Part shown: positions 44,654 through 53,081 of the stretch, piece by piece
Layout of the letters: every line of letters begins with the position of its first letter
Position numbering within the stretch: the stretch's first letter is position 1
Assembly (NCBI GenBank): GCA_938038815.1
Contig: CALHTF010000010.1
Coordinates: forward strand, 1-64,000
From: an uncultured Acidimicrobiales bacterium
Lineage (GTDB): Bacteria > Actinomycetota > Acidimicrobiia > Acidimicrobiales > SHLQ01
DNA: 64,000 nt
Direction: 5' to 3'
Translations under genes and position numbers: made by a program
The notes under the pieces: model-generated
The model's input: only the letters and a program-made list of their open reading frames with translations
Databases searched by the model: none
Told to the model about the DNA's origin: nothing

Positions 44654-45295
44654 GTGGCCCAATCAGACGAGCCTCGGATCAATGACCGAATTCGAGCACG
44701 CGAGGTACGACTGGTCTCCCCAGACGGAGAACAGATTGGTGTCAAGCCACTCCCAGAAGCGCTGCGAATGGCGCGGGAACTCGATCTTGACTTGGTCGAA
44801 GTCGCTGAAAAGGCAAACCCCCCGGTTTGTCGAATAATGGACTACGGCAAATTCAAGTACGAGGCGGCTCAGCGAGCGAAAGAATCTCGGAAGAAGAGTA
44901 CGAACGTTTCCGTCAAGGAAATGAAGTACCGCACGAGAATCGGCAAGGGCGACTTCGACACCAAAACCAGAAACGTCGAGAAGTTCCTCTTCGAAGGCAA
45001 CAAGGTGAAAGTAACCATCATGTTCCGGGGCCGCGAGATGCAGCACCCAGAGCTTGGTCGCAAGATCCTCGATGATGTCGCCGAAGCGGTCGTGCACGCC
45101 GGAGTTGTCGAGGTCTATCCCAAACAGGATGGCCGAAACATGATCATGGTGTTGGCGCCCGACAAGAAGGCTCAGGCTGCCTGGCAGGCTGAACAAGACG
45201 AACTCGAAGCCGAGCAGGCCCGAGCTGATGCAGCGCTAGATGAGGCTGCAGAAGAAACCGCTGCTCCCACCGAGACTTCTGACGACGCCGAATAG
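44654..45295 (+). CDS. infC: Translation initiation factor IF-3
   Basis: A 213-aa initiation factor that prevents premature 50S joining and checks the start codon. The N-domain has NDRIRAREVRLVSPDGEQIGV and the linker/C-domain has IMDYGKFKYEAAQRAKE, KGDFDTKTRN and VTIMFRGREMQHPELG. A C-terminal acidic/alanine-rich extension of about 35 residues exceeds the usual length, as seen in other actinobacteria. The start is GTG, directly after the leader ORF. Confidence 0.96.
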   Translation: MAQSDEPRINDRIRAREVRLVSPDGEQIGVKPLPEALRMARELDLDLVEVAEKANPPVCRIMDYGKFKYEAAQRAKESRKKSTNVSVKEMKYRTRIGKGDFDTKTRNVEKFLFEGNKVKVTIMFRGREMQHPELGRKILDDVAEAVVHAGVVEVYPKQDGRNMIMVLAPDKKAQAAWQAEQDELEAEQARADAALDEAAEETAAPTETSDDAE

Positions 45296-45449
45296 GCCGC
45301 ACGCGGGAATCCCCGCAGACATCGAAAATCCAACAGCACCGTGAGCTGGTTCTCGAACCGGTGCTGGTAGAGGTCGTCCTCGCCGACGGACTCACCCCCG
45401 AGAACACACCGACTACATCGGACTAGACCGGACAATTAGGTAGGTACCA

Positions 45450-45647
45450 ATGCCGAAACAAAAGACGCACAAGGGTGCGGCGAAACGATTCAAGACAACC
45501 GGCTCGGGCAAGATCCGTCGCCGCAAGGGCAACAAGAGCCACATCTTGGAAAAGAAGACTGCAAAGCGTAAGCGTCAGTTGGGCAAGCCCGCTCTCGTTT
45601 CCGACGCAGATACCAAGCAGGTCGAGCGCATGCTCGGCAAAAGGTAA
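45450..45647 (+). CDS. rpmI: 50S ribosomal protein L35
   Basis: A 65-aa basic protein with the L35 signature: [21 protein letters not shown], then [15 protein letters not shown]. It follows infC with a 154-nt gap that shows no gene, and precedes rplT, the usual order. Confidence 0.97.
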   Translation: MPKQKTHKGAAKRFKTTGSGKIRRRKGNKSHILEKKTAKRKRQLGKPALVSDADTKQVERMLGKR

Positions 45648-45713
45648 GCAGTCGACCACATCATCGACCGTCCTGTATTCATCCCCCTCTGAAGATCAAG
45701 AAGGAGCGCTCCA

Positions 45714-46175
45714 ATGGCACGAGTCAAAGGCGCCGTCCACGCGAAGAAAAACAAGAAGAACACCCTCAAGAAGGCCAAGGGTTACTACGGAAACAAGAGC
45801 CGTTCGTTCCGTGCGGCAAACGAACAGGTCATGCACTCGGGCAACTATGCCTTCCGTGACCGCCGTGCTCGCAAGGGCCAATTCCGCCGGCTGTGGATCC
45901 AGCGGATCAACGCAGCATGTCGCGAACATGGCACCAGCTACAGCCAGTTCATCAACGGCCTAAAGCTGGCCGAGATCGAAGTCGATCGCAAGATCCTCTC
46001 CGAGCTCGCCATCCATGAGCCCGACGCCTTCAAGGCGCTCGTCGATGCCGCCAACGCCGCATCGGGTGCTCAGCCCAAGCCAAAGGCCGCCGCACCGGCT
46101 GCCGCTGCAGCGAAAGACGACAGTGCAGAGGACGCCGCTGGCGACTCGGCTGGCGCTGCTGACGAGGAAGAATAA
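45714..46175 (+). CDS. rplT: 50S ribosomal protein L20 with Ala-rich tail
   Basis: A 153-aa protein. Residues 1-118 are normal L20 ([24 protein letters not shown], then [16 protein letters not shown]). The final ~35 residues are an alanine-, lysine- and acid-rich extension not found in E. coli L20 but common in actinobacteria. It is essential for early 50S assembly. It lies 66 nt after rpmI and ends 24 nt before the methyltransferase gene. Confidence 0.96.
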   Translation: MARVKGAVHAKKNKKNTLKKAKGYYGNKSRSFRAANEQVMHSGNYAFRDRRARKGQFRRLWIQRINAACREHGTSYSQFINGLKLAEIEVDRKILSELAIHEPDAFKALVDAANAASGAQPKPKAAAPAAAAAKDDSAEDAAGDSAGAADEEE

Positions 46176-46199
46176 GTCCTCGCCTCGAGGCAAAAACTC

Positions 46200-47027
46200 G
46201 TGACGAACAACGATGGCGCACATCTGCTTGGTTCAGTCGAACCGGTGGGTTTGCGCCATCGTCATGTCCAGCACCTGCGCAAGGTGTTGCGGAAGCGCCG
46301 CGACCGCAGCGATGCCGGCCAGTTCGGCATCGAAGGCCCTGGGTTGGTGCTTGAGGCCTTGGCGAGCGACATCGTCGTGACCCAGGTGTTCGTGAGCGAG
46401 TCCGAGCAGGGGAGCCATGTCGTGCGCGAGGCGCTCGCCGCCGACGTTGACGTCCTGGTCGTGAACGACCGGGGGATTGAGGCGATCGGCACCACCGTGT
46501 CGCCCCAGCCCGTCTACGCGCTGGCCGAGTTGCCCGCCGGTTCGCTCGAAGCAGCGCTCGATGTTGCGACACCCTTTGTGTTGGTTCTGGCCGAACTCGC
46601 CGACCCTGGCAATGTCGGAACCCTGATCCGGGTGGCCGAAGCATCGGGTGCCGACGCCGTGGTGCTCGCCGGCGACGCGGTCGACCCGTTTGGCCCAAAG
46701 TGTGTTCGGGCTTCGGCGGGTTCGGTGTTTCGCGTACCGGTGATCGTCGATCGTGACCTCGACGGCCTGTTGGCCAAGCTCGGCGAAGCCGGTGTGCAAC
46801 GATTCGGCGCAACGCTGGGTGCCGAGCTGTCGTTCACCGAAGCCGACTACCAGGGCCCGAGCGCGGTGGTACTGGGCAACGAAGCGCACGGTCTCGGCGC
46901 AAACGCTTCGGCGCTGCTCGACCAAAACGTCCTCATTCCGATGGCGGGCCGAACCGAATCGCTCAACGTCGCCATGGCCGGCACGCTGCTCGCCTTTGAA
47001 GTCTTCCGCCAACGAACAAAACCCTGA
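46200..47027 (+). CDS. SpoU/TrmH family RNA 2'-O-methyltransferase
   Basis: A 275-aa SPOUT enzyme. The N-terminal part fits the RNA-binding substrate domain (HVQHLRKVLRKRRDR, then FGIEGPGLVLEAL). Motif 1 is LADPGNVGTLIRVAEASGAD, motif 2 VVLGNEAHGLG, motif 3 IPMAGRTESLNVAMAGTLL. It probably methylates 23S rRNA (RlmB-like) or tRNA; the exact target is not determinable. Its stop codon lies inside a palindrome that matches the BldD box. Confidence 0.9.
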   Translation: MTNNDGAHLLGSVEPVGLRHRHVQHLRKVLRKRRDRSDAGQFGIEGPGLVLEALASDIVVTQVFVSESEQGSHVVREALAADVDVLVVNDRGIEAIGTTVSPQPVYALAELPAGSLEAALDVATPFVLVLAELADPGNVGTLIRVAEASGADAVVLAGDAVDPFGPKCVRASAGSVFRVPVIVDRDLDGLLAKLGEAGVQRFGATLGAELSFTEADYQGPSAVVLGNEAHGLGANASALLDQNVLIPMAGRTESLNVAMAGTLLAFEVFRQRTKP

Positions 47028-47038
47028 CTCTGAGTCAA
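47024..47038. promoter_or_regulatory. Perfect BldD-box match overlapping the methyltransferase stop codon
   Basis: The 15-mer CTGACTCTGAGTCAA fits the Streptomyces BldD consensus nTnACnC(A/T)GnGTnAn at all nine fixed positions. It lies 76 nt upstream of the pheS ATG, a plausible operator position. The TGA at 47025-47027 is also the stop codon of the methyltransferase gene. Two further perfect matches lie at 51465-51479 and 51493-51507. Confidence 0.45.
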
Positions 47039-47113
47039 TTGCCAGTGCTGGTGGCTGTGAGGCCTTAGCCTGAAAGAATGCGGAATTCTCCGCTCTGACC
47101 AAACCCTTCTGAG

Positions 47114-48130
47114 ATGACCAACACACCCTTTGACCCCGAATCCCTGCAGGCGATTCTTTCCGACGCTCAAGCCCGCGCTGCCGCTGCATCCGACGTTGCC
47201 TCGTTGGGTGCGCTGAAAGGCGAACTGCTGGGCAAGAAGTCGACCCTGAACGGCTTGAAGAAGCAGCTTGGTGGCCTCGAGCCCGACCAACGCAAAGCGG
47301 TCGGCCAGCAGATGAACGAAACCAAGTCGGCGATCGAGGCGGTGCTCGCCGAACGAGAGGCAGAACTGAGTGCCACCGAACGAGCGTCGCAGCTCGAGGC
47401 TGAGCGGCTCGACCTCACCGAACTTCGCGACGAGATCAAGCGTGGGCACTACCACCTCATCACCCAGTCTCGCGACCGGCTCGAAGACGTGTTTGTCGGC
47501 ATGGGCTTCCAGGTCGCCGAAGGCCCCGAGGTCGAAACCGCTTGGTACAACTTCGAGGCACTCAACATCCCCGACTGGCATCCGGCTCGGGGCAGCTTCG
47601 ACACCATCTTTGTGAACCTAGGCGAAGAGGAAGAGGTCATGCTTCGCTCGCACACCTCGCCGGTACAGATCCGCACGATGGAGAACCAGGAACCGCCGAT
47701 CTACATCATTGCGCCCGGCCGTACCTTCCGCTCCGATGTCGCCGACGCAACCCACCTCCCAGCGTTCAACCAGATCGAAGGTCTGGTGATCGACAAGGGC
47801 ATCACGATGGGCGACCTGTCGGGCACCATCGATGCCTTTGTGAAGGCGTTCTTTGGCCATGAGGTCAAGACCCGCTTGCGACCCTCGTACTTTCCGTTCA
47901 CCGAACCGTCGGCCGAGTTCGACATCTCGCGGGCCGACGGCTCGTGGCTCGAGTTGGGTGGTTGCGGCATGGTGCACCCCAACGTGCTGCGCAACTGCGG
48001 CATCGACCCCGAAGAGTGGCAAGGGTTCGCTTTTGGCTTTGGCATCGACCGCCTGGCGGTCATGCGGTACGAGCTCGACGACATTCGCGAGCTGGTCAAT
48101 AACGACGTTCGATTCCTAGGACAGTTCTAA
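47114..48130 (+). CDS. pheS: Phenylalanyl-tRNA synthetase alpha subunit
   Basis: A 338-aa class II synthetase subunit. After an N-terminal coiled coil, motif 1 includes HPARGSFDTIFV, motif 2 is GRTFRSDVADATHLPAFNQIEGL, and motif 3 ends GFGIDRLAVMRY. It forms an alpha2beta2 enzyme with PheT, whose ATG overlaps the pheS stop by one base. Confidence 0.97.
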   Translation: MTNTPFDPESLQAILSDAQARAAAASDVASLGALKGELLGKKSTLNGLKKQLGGLEPDQRKAVGQQMNETKSAIEAVLAEREAELSATERASQLEAERLDLTELRDEIKRGHYHLITQSRDRLEDVFVGMGFQVAEGPEVETAWYNFEALNIPDWHPARGSFDTIFVNLGEEEEVMLRSHTSPVQIRTMENQEPPIYIIAPGRTFRSDVADATHLPAFNQIEGLVIDKGITMGDLSGTIDAFVKAFFGHEVKTRLRPSYFPFTEPSAEFDISRADGSWLELGGCGMVHPNVLRNCGIDPEEWQGFAFGFGIDRLAVMRYELDDIRELVNNDVRFLGQF

Positions 48131-50499
48131 TGAAGGTTCTTCTTTCTTGGTTGCGTGAGTTCGCGCCCGATATCGATGGCGATCCGGTCGAGCTGGGCGA
48201 GACCTTGAGCGGTCTTGGCCTGGCGGTCGAAGAGATGACCGTGGTCGGCAAGCCGGTCGACGGCGTGGTGCTCGCCAAGGTGCTCGACCTTTCGCCGCAC
48301 CCCAACGCCGACAAGATCCAGCTCGTGCAGGTCGATGCCGGCGATGGTCAAGGCCAACAGGTGTGCTGCGGCGCCTTCAACATGGCGGTCGGCGACCTTA
48401 TCCCGTTCGCCACCATTGGCACGGTCATGCCCAACGGCATGGAGATTGGCCAACGCGAGATGCGGGGCGAGATGTCGAACGGCATGTGCTGCTCGGCCGA
48501 AGAGCTCGGCATGGGCGCCGACGCCGACGGCATCCACATCGTCACCGACTTGGTGGGCGATGCGGCGCTCGGTACCCCGATCAGCCAGGCGTTGGGTGTC
48601 GAAGAAGACATCTTGTGGGATCTCGAAGTAAACGCCAACCGTCCCGATGCCATGTCGGTAGCCGGGGTGGCCCGAGATCTGGCTGCCGCCCTCGGCGTGC
48701 CGTTCGCGTTCCCCGAGTACGAGGTGCCCGAAACCGGCGACCCGCTCGACGGCTTGGCATCGGTCGAGATCGTCGACCCAACCCTCTGTGGGCGTTTCGT
48801 CGCCCGGGTCATGCGCAACGTCACCGTCGGTACCTCGCCCGCCTGGTTGGCCAACCGCATTACCGCGCTTGGCATGCGCCCGATCAACAGCGTGGTCGAC
48901 ATCTCGAACTACGTGATGCTCGAACTCGGCCAGCCCAACCACACCTACGACCTGGCCAAGGTTCCCGACGGGCACATCCGGGTCCGGCGAGCAACCGATG
49001 GCGAAACCATCACCACCCTCGACGACACCGAACGCACGCTCATGGCGCCCGATGGGGTCATCGCCAACAAGAATGATGAAGCCATCGGCATCGCTGGGGT
49101 GATGGGTGGAGCGAGCACCGAGATCTCCGAAACGACCACCGACGTCCTGGTCGAAATGGCCTGGTGGGACCCGCCATCGATCAGCCGGGCGGTGAAACGA
49201 CTCAACCTGCCGAGCGAAGCTTCGGTCCGGTTCCGTCGAGGCGCCGACTACGGCGAGAACATCGACCGGGCACTGCGCCGATTCGCCCAACTGATGGCCG
49301 AATCGGGCGCCACGTTGGCCCCCGGCGTCATTGACGAAGGTGGCGACCTTCCCGATCGCACGCCGATTCAGGTTCGCCCGGAGAAGATCAACGGAATTCT
49401 CGGCACCAAGCTCGATGCCTCGGAGATGGCTGGTCACCTCAGCTCGATTGGCTTCGGCATCGAAAACCGCGGCGACGAACTCAACGTTGTGGTGCCGACC
49501 TGGCGGTGGGATACCCAGACCGAAACCGACGTCGCCGAAGAAGTAGCCCGGATGCACGGTTACGAGAAGATCGAGCGCACGGTACCCAAGGGCACCGAAG
49601 CCGGTGGCCTGACCGACTACCAAAAGACCCGCCGTGTCGTGCGCGAGATTCTGGTTGGCGCAGGCTGCGACGAGATCCAGCCGATGCCGTTCCTCGCTCC
49701 GGGCGATCTCGCAAGCGCCGGGTTTGCCGAAGATGGCGTGACCCTCGCCAACCCGCTGGTGGCCGAGGAATCCGTGCTGCGGACGACCCTGTTGCCCGGC
49801 CACCTCAAGACGGTCGCCTACAACCAGTCGTACCGCAGCGCTGGTGTATCGCTGTTTGAGATCGGCCACATTTACTTGCCGGCGCTCGACGGCGAGTTGT
49901 TGCCCGACGAGCGCGAGGTCCTCGGCATTTCGTTGGCCGACCGCGACGCCACCCATGCGGTTGCCTTGCTCGACGTGCTCGAACGAGAACTTCGGCTGCC
50001 CAATGTGCAGCTGCGGGACGCCACACCTCCTGGCCTGCACCCAACCCGTTCGGCCGGCGTGTTCATCGCTGGTCAGCATCGAGGCGAGGTCGGCGAAGTC
50101 GACCCGGTAGTGGCCGAGGCGATGGGCGTCGAAGGTCGAGTCGGTTGGCTCAGCCTCGATCTCGAAGCGATTCTCAACGGGCCGCACGGCAAGCGCTCGT
50201 ACAAGCGGGTCAGCAAGTTCCCGTCGAGCGATATCGATCTCGCGTTTGTGGTGCCCGACGATGTGCCCGCAGCGTCCGTGGCGGCCACGATCTCCAAGAG
50301 CGCTGGCAAGCTGCTGGCATCGAGTTCGTTGTTCGATACCTACCGGGGCGAACACGTCGACGACGGTTCGCGCAGCCTTGCCTACCGCTTACGCCTTCAA
50401 GCCGACGACCGCACCCTTACCGACGAAGAGGTTGGCGAGGTTCGCACCAAGATCATCGATGCAGTGGCCAAGAACAACGGCGGCGTCCTTCGGGGTTAA
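48130..50499 (+). CDS. pheT: Phenylalanyl-tRNA synthetase beta subunit
   Basis: A 789-aa subunit with, in order, an EMAP/OB tRNA-binding domain (about residues 40-150), the B3/4 editing domain, the B5 domain with RPEKINGILGTKL, the pseudo-catalytic core, and a C-terminal ferredoxin-fold anticodon-binding domain (SKFPSSDIDLAFVV). The start overlaps pheS. The stop TAA is centred in the palindrome GGGTTAACCC at 50493-50502. Confidence 0.97.
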   Translation: MKVLLSWLREFAPDIDGDPVELGETLSGLGLAVEEMTVVGKPVDGVVLAKVLDLSPHPNADKIQLVQVDAGDGQGQQVCCGAFNMAVGDLIPFATIGTVMPNGMEIGQREMRGEMSNGMCCSAEELGMGADADGIHIVTDLVGDAALGTPISQALGVEEDILWDLEVNANRPDAMSVAGVARDLAAALGVPFAFPEYEVPETGDPLDGLASVEIVDPTLCGRFVARVMRNVTVGTSPAWLANRITALGMRPINSVVDISNYVMLELGQPNHTYDLAKVPDGHIRVRRATDGETITTLDDTERTLMAPDGVIANKNDEAIGIAGVMGGASTEISETTTDVLVEMAWWDPPSISRAVKRLNLPSEASVRFRRGADYGENIDRALRRFAQLMAESGATLAPGVIDEGGDLPDRTPIQVRPEKINGILGTKLDASEMAGHLSSIGFGIENRGDELNVVVPTWRWDTQTETDVAEEVARMHGYEKIERTVPKGTEAGGLTDYQKTRRVVREILVGAGCDEIQPMPFLAPGDLASAGFAEDGVTLANPLVAEESVLRTTLLPGHLKTVAYNQSYRSAGVSLFEIGHIYLPALDGELLPDEREVLGISLADRDATHAVALLDVLERELRLPNVQLRDATPPGLHPTRSAGVFIAGQHRGEVGEVDPVVAEAMGVEGRVGWLSLDLEAILNGPHGKRSYKRVSKFPSSDIDLAFVVPDDVPAASVAATISKSAGKLLASSSLFDTYRGEHVDDGSRSLAYRLRLQADDRTLTDEEVGEVRTKIIDAVAKNNGGVLRG

Positions 50500-50507
50500 C
50501 CCAGTTG

Positions 50508-51287
50508 TTACGCCAGGATCTGAACGGGCGTTCCCAGCGGCAGGAACTCGACGAGGTGGGCAATGTCGCCATTGGCGAGTCGCACACAGCCGGCACTGGC
50601 CTGGCTGCCGATGGCGTCGGGGTCGTTTGTGCCGTGGATACCTAACTGGCCGGGCCCGCCGTTAAACGTTTCGAACGTTTCGCTGAAGCCCGAGAGCCCA
50701 TAGGCGAAGCTGCCGTAGACCGTGTCGGGTTCGAGTGGCTGAAGTAGTTCGGTGATGTAGTACTGCCCGCCGGGGGTGGGAGAGTTGTCGGCAGCGACGG
50801 CGATGGTGGCCTGAAACTGGAGTTGCCCGCCGTCGAACACCCGAAGCTCAAAGTCGCTGAGACTTACATCGATCCGGTAGTTGTGCCGGGCGGTACTGAC
50901 GTCGGCGGCTCGCACCCACCCGGTACTGCCGTTAGGGCGAATCGGAAGCAAAACGTGGTGCCACCCGTCGACCGCCGTCACGGTTTGATCGACCAACAAG
51001 ACGAGCGAGTTCGATCGTTCCGGTTTGGTGATCGTGCGCTGAGGGTCGGCCTCTGACGGTTGGTTGAAGACCTCGATCGTGTCGTTTACCGCAGTGGCCA
51101 CGATCGCTAGGTCGACCGAATCGTTCGAGCCAGCGGTGGAGATTTGCACCGGCGCTGGAGCGGTGACCGCTACTGAGGTTACCGGCAAATAGTTCGGCGG
51201 CAGATCGACATCGGTCACCGTCGGTCGTTCGCCAGCGCACCCGGCGACAACCACCGCCAAAAGCAAAAAGGTGACAAGGATGCGCAC
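50508..51287 (-). CDS. L,D-transpeptidase (YkuD domain) lipoprotein
   Basis: A 259-aa exported protein with lipobox VVAGC. A central Ser/Thr/Pro-rich region is followed by an SH3-like segment (GWHHVLLPIRPNGSTGWVR) and a C-terminal YkuD catalytic domain with His in LGIHGTND and the nucleophile Cys in SAGCVRLANGD. It probably makes 3-3 crosslinks in peptidoglycan or anchors proteins. The start is probably GTG at 51287; TTG at 51323 is in frame. It ends 8 nt from pheT. The upstream region holds the repeat and the palindromes noted below. Confidence 0.9.
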   Translation of the reverse strand: MRILVTFLLLAVVVAGCAGERPTVTDVDLPPNYLPVTSVAVTAPAPVQISTAGSNDSVDLAIVATAVNDTIEVFNQPSEADPQRTITKPERSNSLVLLVDQTVTAVDGWHHVLLPIRPNGSTGWVRAADVSTARHNYRIDVSLSDFELRVFDGGQLQFQATIAVAADNSPTPGGQYYITELLQPLEPDTVYGSFAYGLSGFSETFETFNGGPGQLGIHGTNDPDAIGSQASAGCVRLANGDIAHLVEFLPLGTPVQILA

Positions 51288-51333
51288 CCAAAACGAGAGT
51301 ACCGCCAAACCCCACGACCACAAACAGTGATGT

Positions 51334-51372
51334 GGTGCCAGGCTCTAGTGCCAGGCTCCAGTGCCAGGCGCG
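51334..51372. repeat. Three degenerate copies of the 13-mer AGTGCCAGGCTCC
   Basis: The copies at 51334-51346, 51347-51359 and 51360-51372 are 13-mers; the middle one is exact and the outer two have one to three changes. They are the reverse complement of the nine-copy array at 25-141. They sit upstream of the minus-strand L,D-transpeptidase gene. Confidence 0.85.
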
Positions 51373-51459
51373 CGGTCCGGATCCTTGAAAACTCGGGCGT
51401 GCTGCTTATTGAGGGTGGCACTTGTGGCGCCTGGGTGGCCACGGAGAGTGTTCGAACGT

Positions 51460-51510
51460 GTCCCGTGACTCAGAGTCACGGGACAGTGTCCTCTGACTCT
51501 GAGTCAGGGG
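51460..51510. promoter_or_regulatory. Two adjacent palindromes, both perfect BldD-box matches
   Basis: The first palindrome has perfect 12-bp arms (GTCCCGTGACTC, 51460-51471, and GAGTCACGGGAC, 51473-51484) around a single A. The second has 10-bp arms with one mismatch (51490-51499 and 51501-51510). Both centres match the BldD consensus nTnACnC(A/T)GnGTnAn at all nine positions (51465-51479 and 51493-51507), with centres 28 bp apart. They lie between the MFS gene, whose stop codon falls in the second palindrome, and the L,D-transpeptidase gene, so they could control the latter. Confidence 0.5.
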
Positions 51511-53024
51511 TCGGTTGGGTTGAGCTCTTCTAGTTCTTTGTTGGCGGTTTCTGGGTAGAAGAAGACCACGATGGCCAACAGGACAGCTGGGCCGGCGGTA
51601 ACCGCAAGGAACGCCGGGCCGAACGAACCCCAATGGTCCTTCAGGGCGCCGACCGTGATGAGGCCGATCGCGCTGCCAGCGACGCTAACCACGGTGACGA
51701 TGCCGTTCATCCGGCCCCGTTCTCGGGTGCCAAAGAGTTCGGGGCCGTACACCCCGAGCGCCGGAACGGCCATGACACCGATGTTGCTGCCGAGCGCCGC
51801 CATAACCCACATGGCGGGGCCGGAGAACGAAAAGCTCAGTGCCGAAAGCGACACGCCACCAATGATGGCGAGTGAGGCGATGAGCTTGCGGCCGTACGTG
51901 TCGGCGATCTTGCCGGCGATGAACACGCCGACACCGATGGTCGAGTTGGTCACGATCTGAAACAGCGAGATGCCACCGGTGGTGAACCCCAGTTCGTCCT
52001 TGAGAAAGTCGACCCGAAAGTTCGACGCCGGGGTACTAAAGATGGTGAAGAAGAAGCCACCGATCGCCAGCATGGCGAGGCGCTGATAGGCGAGCTTGCG
52101 CTGGGCCGGCGTGGGCTGGGTGGTCGGTTCGGCTCGCTCGAAGCGCTTCGTCTCGGGCAAGTGCCGGCCCGTCATCATGATGAGTGGGATGAAGATCAGC
52201 GGAATCACGTAGATAAATCGCCAGCCGCTGCCGTCGGCGCCCGTGAACGGCAGGATCCAAATGACCATGCCCGAACCGAGCCCGGCCACCAGCGCCAAAA
52301 CACCGGTGCCGTAGGCGCGACAGCCTGCGGGTAGCTCCTCCGCCGCCACGATGCCGATCAGGATCGCCATCGAGGTCGAGATTGCCCGAGCGCCGCCTTG
52401 GCTGCCGACCAACCACCAGATTCCGGGTACGAGGGCGCCGGTGGCCGACAAAATCGCCGCCCCGATCGCCGAACCCAACAACAAAACCCGGCGGCCCCGT
52501 TTGTCGGCGGCCGCGGTGATGAACACCGAGATCAACACGCCAGCCCGCACGACGGCGGTCGCGGTGCCCTGTGTCGCCTCGGAAATGTCGAACTCATCGG
52601 AAGCGAACGAAATCGTCTGCGACAGTATCGACCCCATGTACCCAGCGAAGACCGACAACGAGCACAACAGGGCGAACACCTTGGTGGCTCGGGCGTCGAG
52701 TCGTTGCGGTGGCGCCCACCAGGGCTGGCCCTGGTCGCGGCGGCGTTTGGCGATCGACCACTTGATAGGGAAGTGGGTCAGGAAGCGCCAGAACGGCACC
52801 GCCTCACGGTAGGTGATGGTCTCGGCTACGTCGAAGTGCCCAGCATCGGACTCGGTGACGGTAAGGCGTCGCTCGTAGTGCTCGAACGGCCCGTCGCCGA
52901 AACCAAAGACTTCGTCGTTGCCCTCCACGACGGCGGGCAGTTCGCCCACCATGTCGTCACGGGGGGTGCGAAGTTCGGCCAGGCCAGCGGCATCGACAGT
53001 ATGAGCGACGCGAACAGATGTCAC
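51504..53024 (-). CDS. Major facilitator superfamily transporter
   Basis: A 506-aa MFS permease with an N-terminal soluble extension of about 100 residues followed by twelve hydrophobic segments. Motif A copies are ADKRGRR after TM2 and ADTYGRK in the second half. The extension is unusual in length and rich in charged residues and is probably cytosolic. The substrate is unknown. The stop codon falls inside the palindrome at 51490-51510. Confidence 0.85.
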   Translation of the reverse strand: MTSVRVAHTVDAAGLAELRTPRDDMVGELPAVVEGNDEVFGFGDGPFEHYERRLTVTESDAGHFDVAETITYREAVPFWRFLTHFPIKWSIAKRRRDQGQPWWAPPQRLDARATKVFALLCSLSVFAGYMGSILSQTISFASDEFDISEATQGTATAVVRAGVLISVFITAAADKRGRRVLLLGSAIGAAILSATGALVPGIWWLVGSQGGARAISTSMAILIGIVAAEELPAGCRAYGTGVLALVAGLGSGMVIWILPFTGADGSGWRFIYVIPLIFIPLIMMTGRHLPETKRFERAEPTTQPTPAQRKLAYQRLAMLAIGGFFFTIFSTPASNFRVDFLKDELGFTTGGISLFQIVTNSTIGVGVFIAGKIADTYGRKLIASLAIIGGVSLSALSFSFSGPAMWVMAALGSNIGVMAVPALGVYGPELFGTRERGRMNGIVTVVSVAGSAIGLITVGALKDHWGSFGPAFLAVTAGPAVLLAIVVFFYPETANKELEELNPTDP

Positions 53025-53081
53025 AGAAGCTCCATCGGCACATGGTCACGAAGTTGTTGTCCGAGCGGCCATACTTGTCGG

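Noticed and set aside
48127-50355. 742-codon minus-strand open frame opposite pheT
   Set aside because: It is a mirror frame of pheT in a high-GC gene, with His/Asp/Gly-rich low-complexity composition.
52398-53081. 228-residue N-terminal extension of MurA
   Set aside because: It lies opposite the MFS gene, has shadow-like composition, and MurA homology begins just after GTG 53082.
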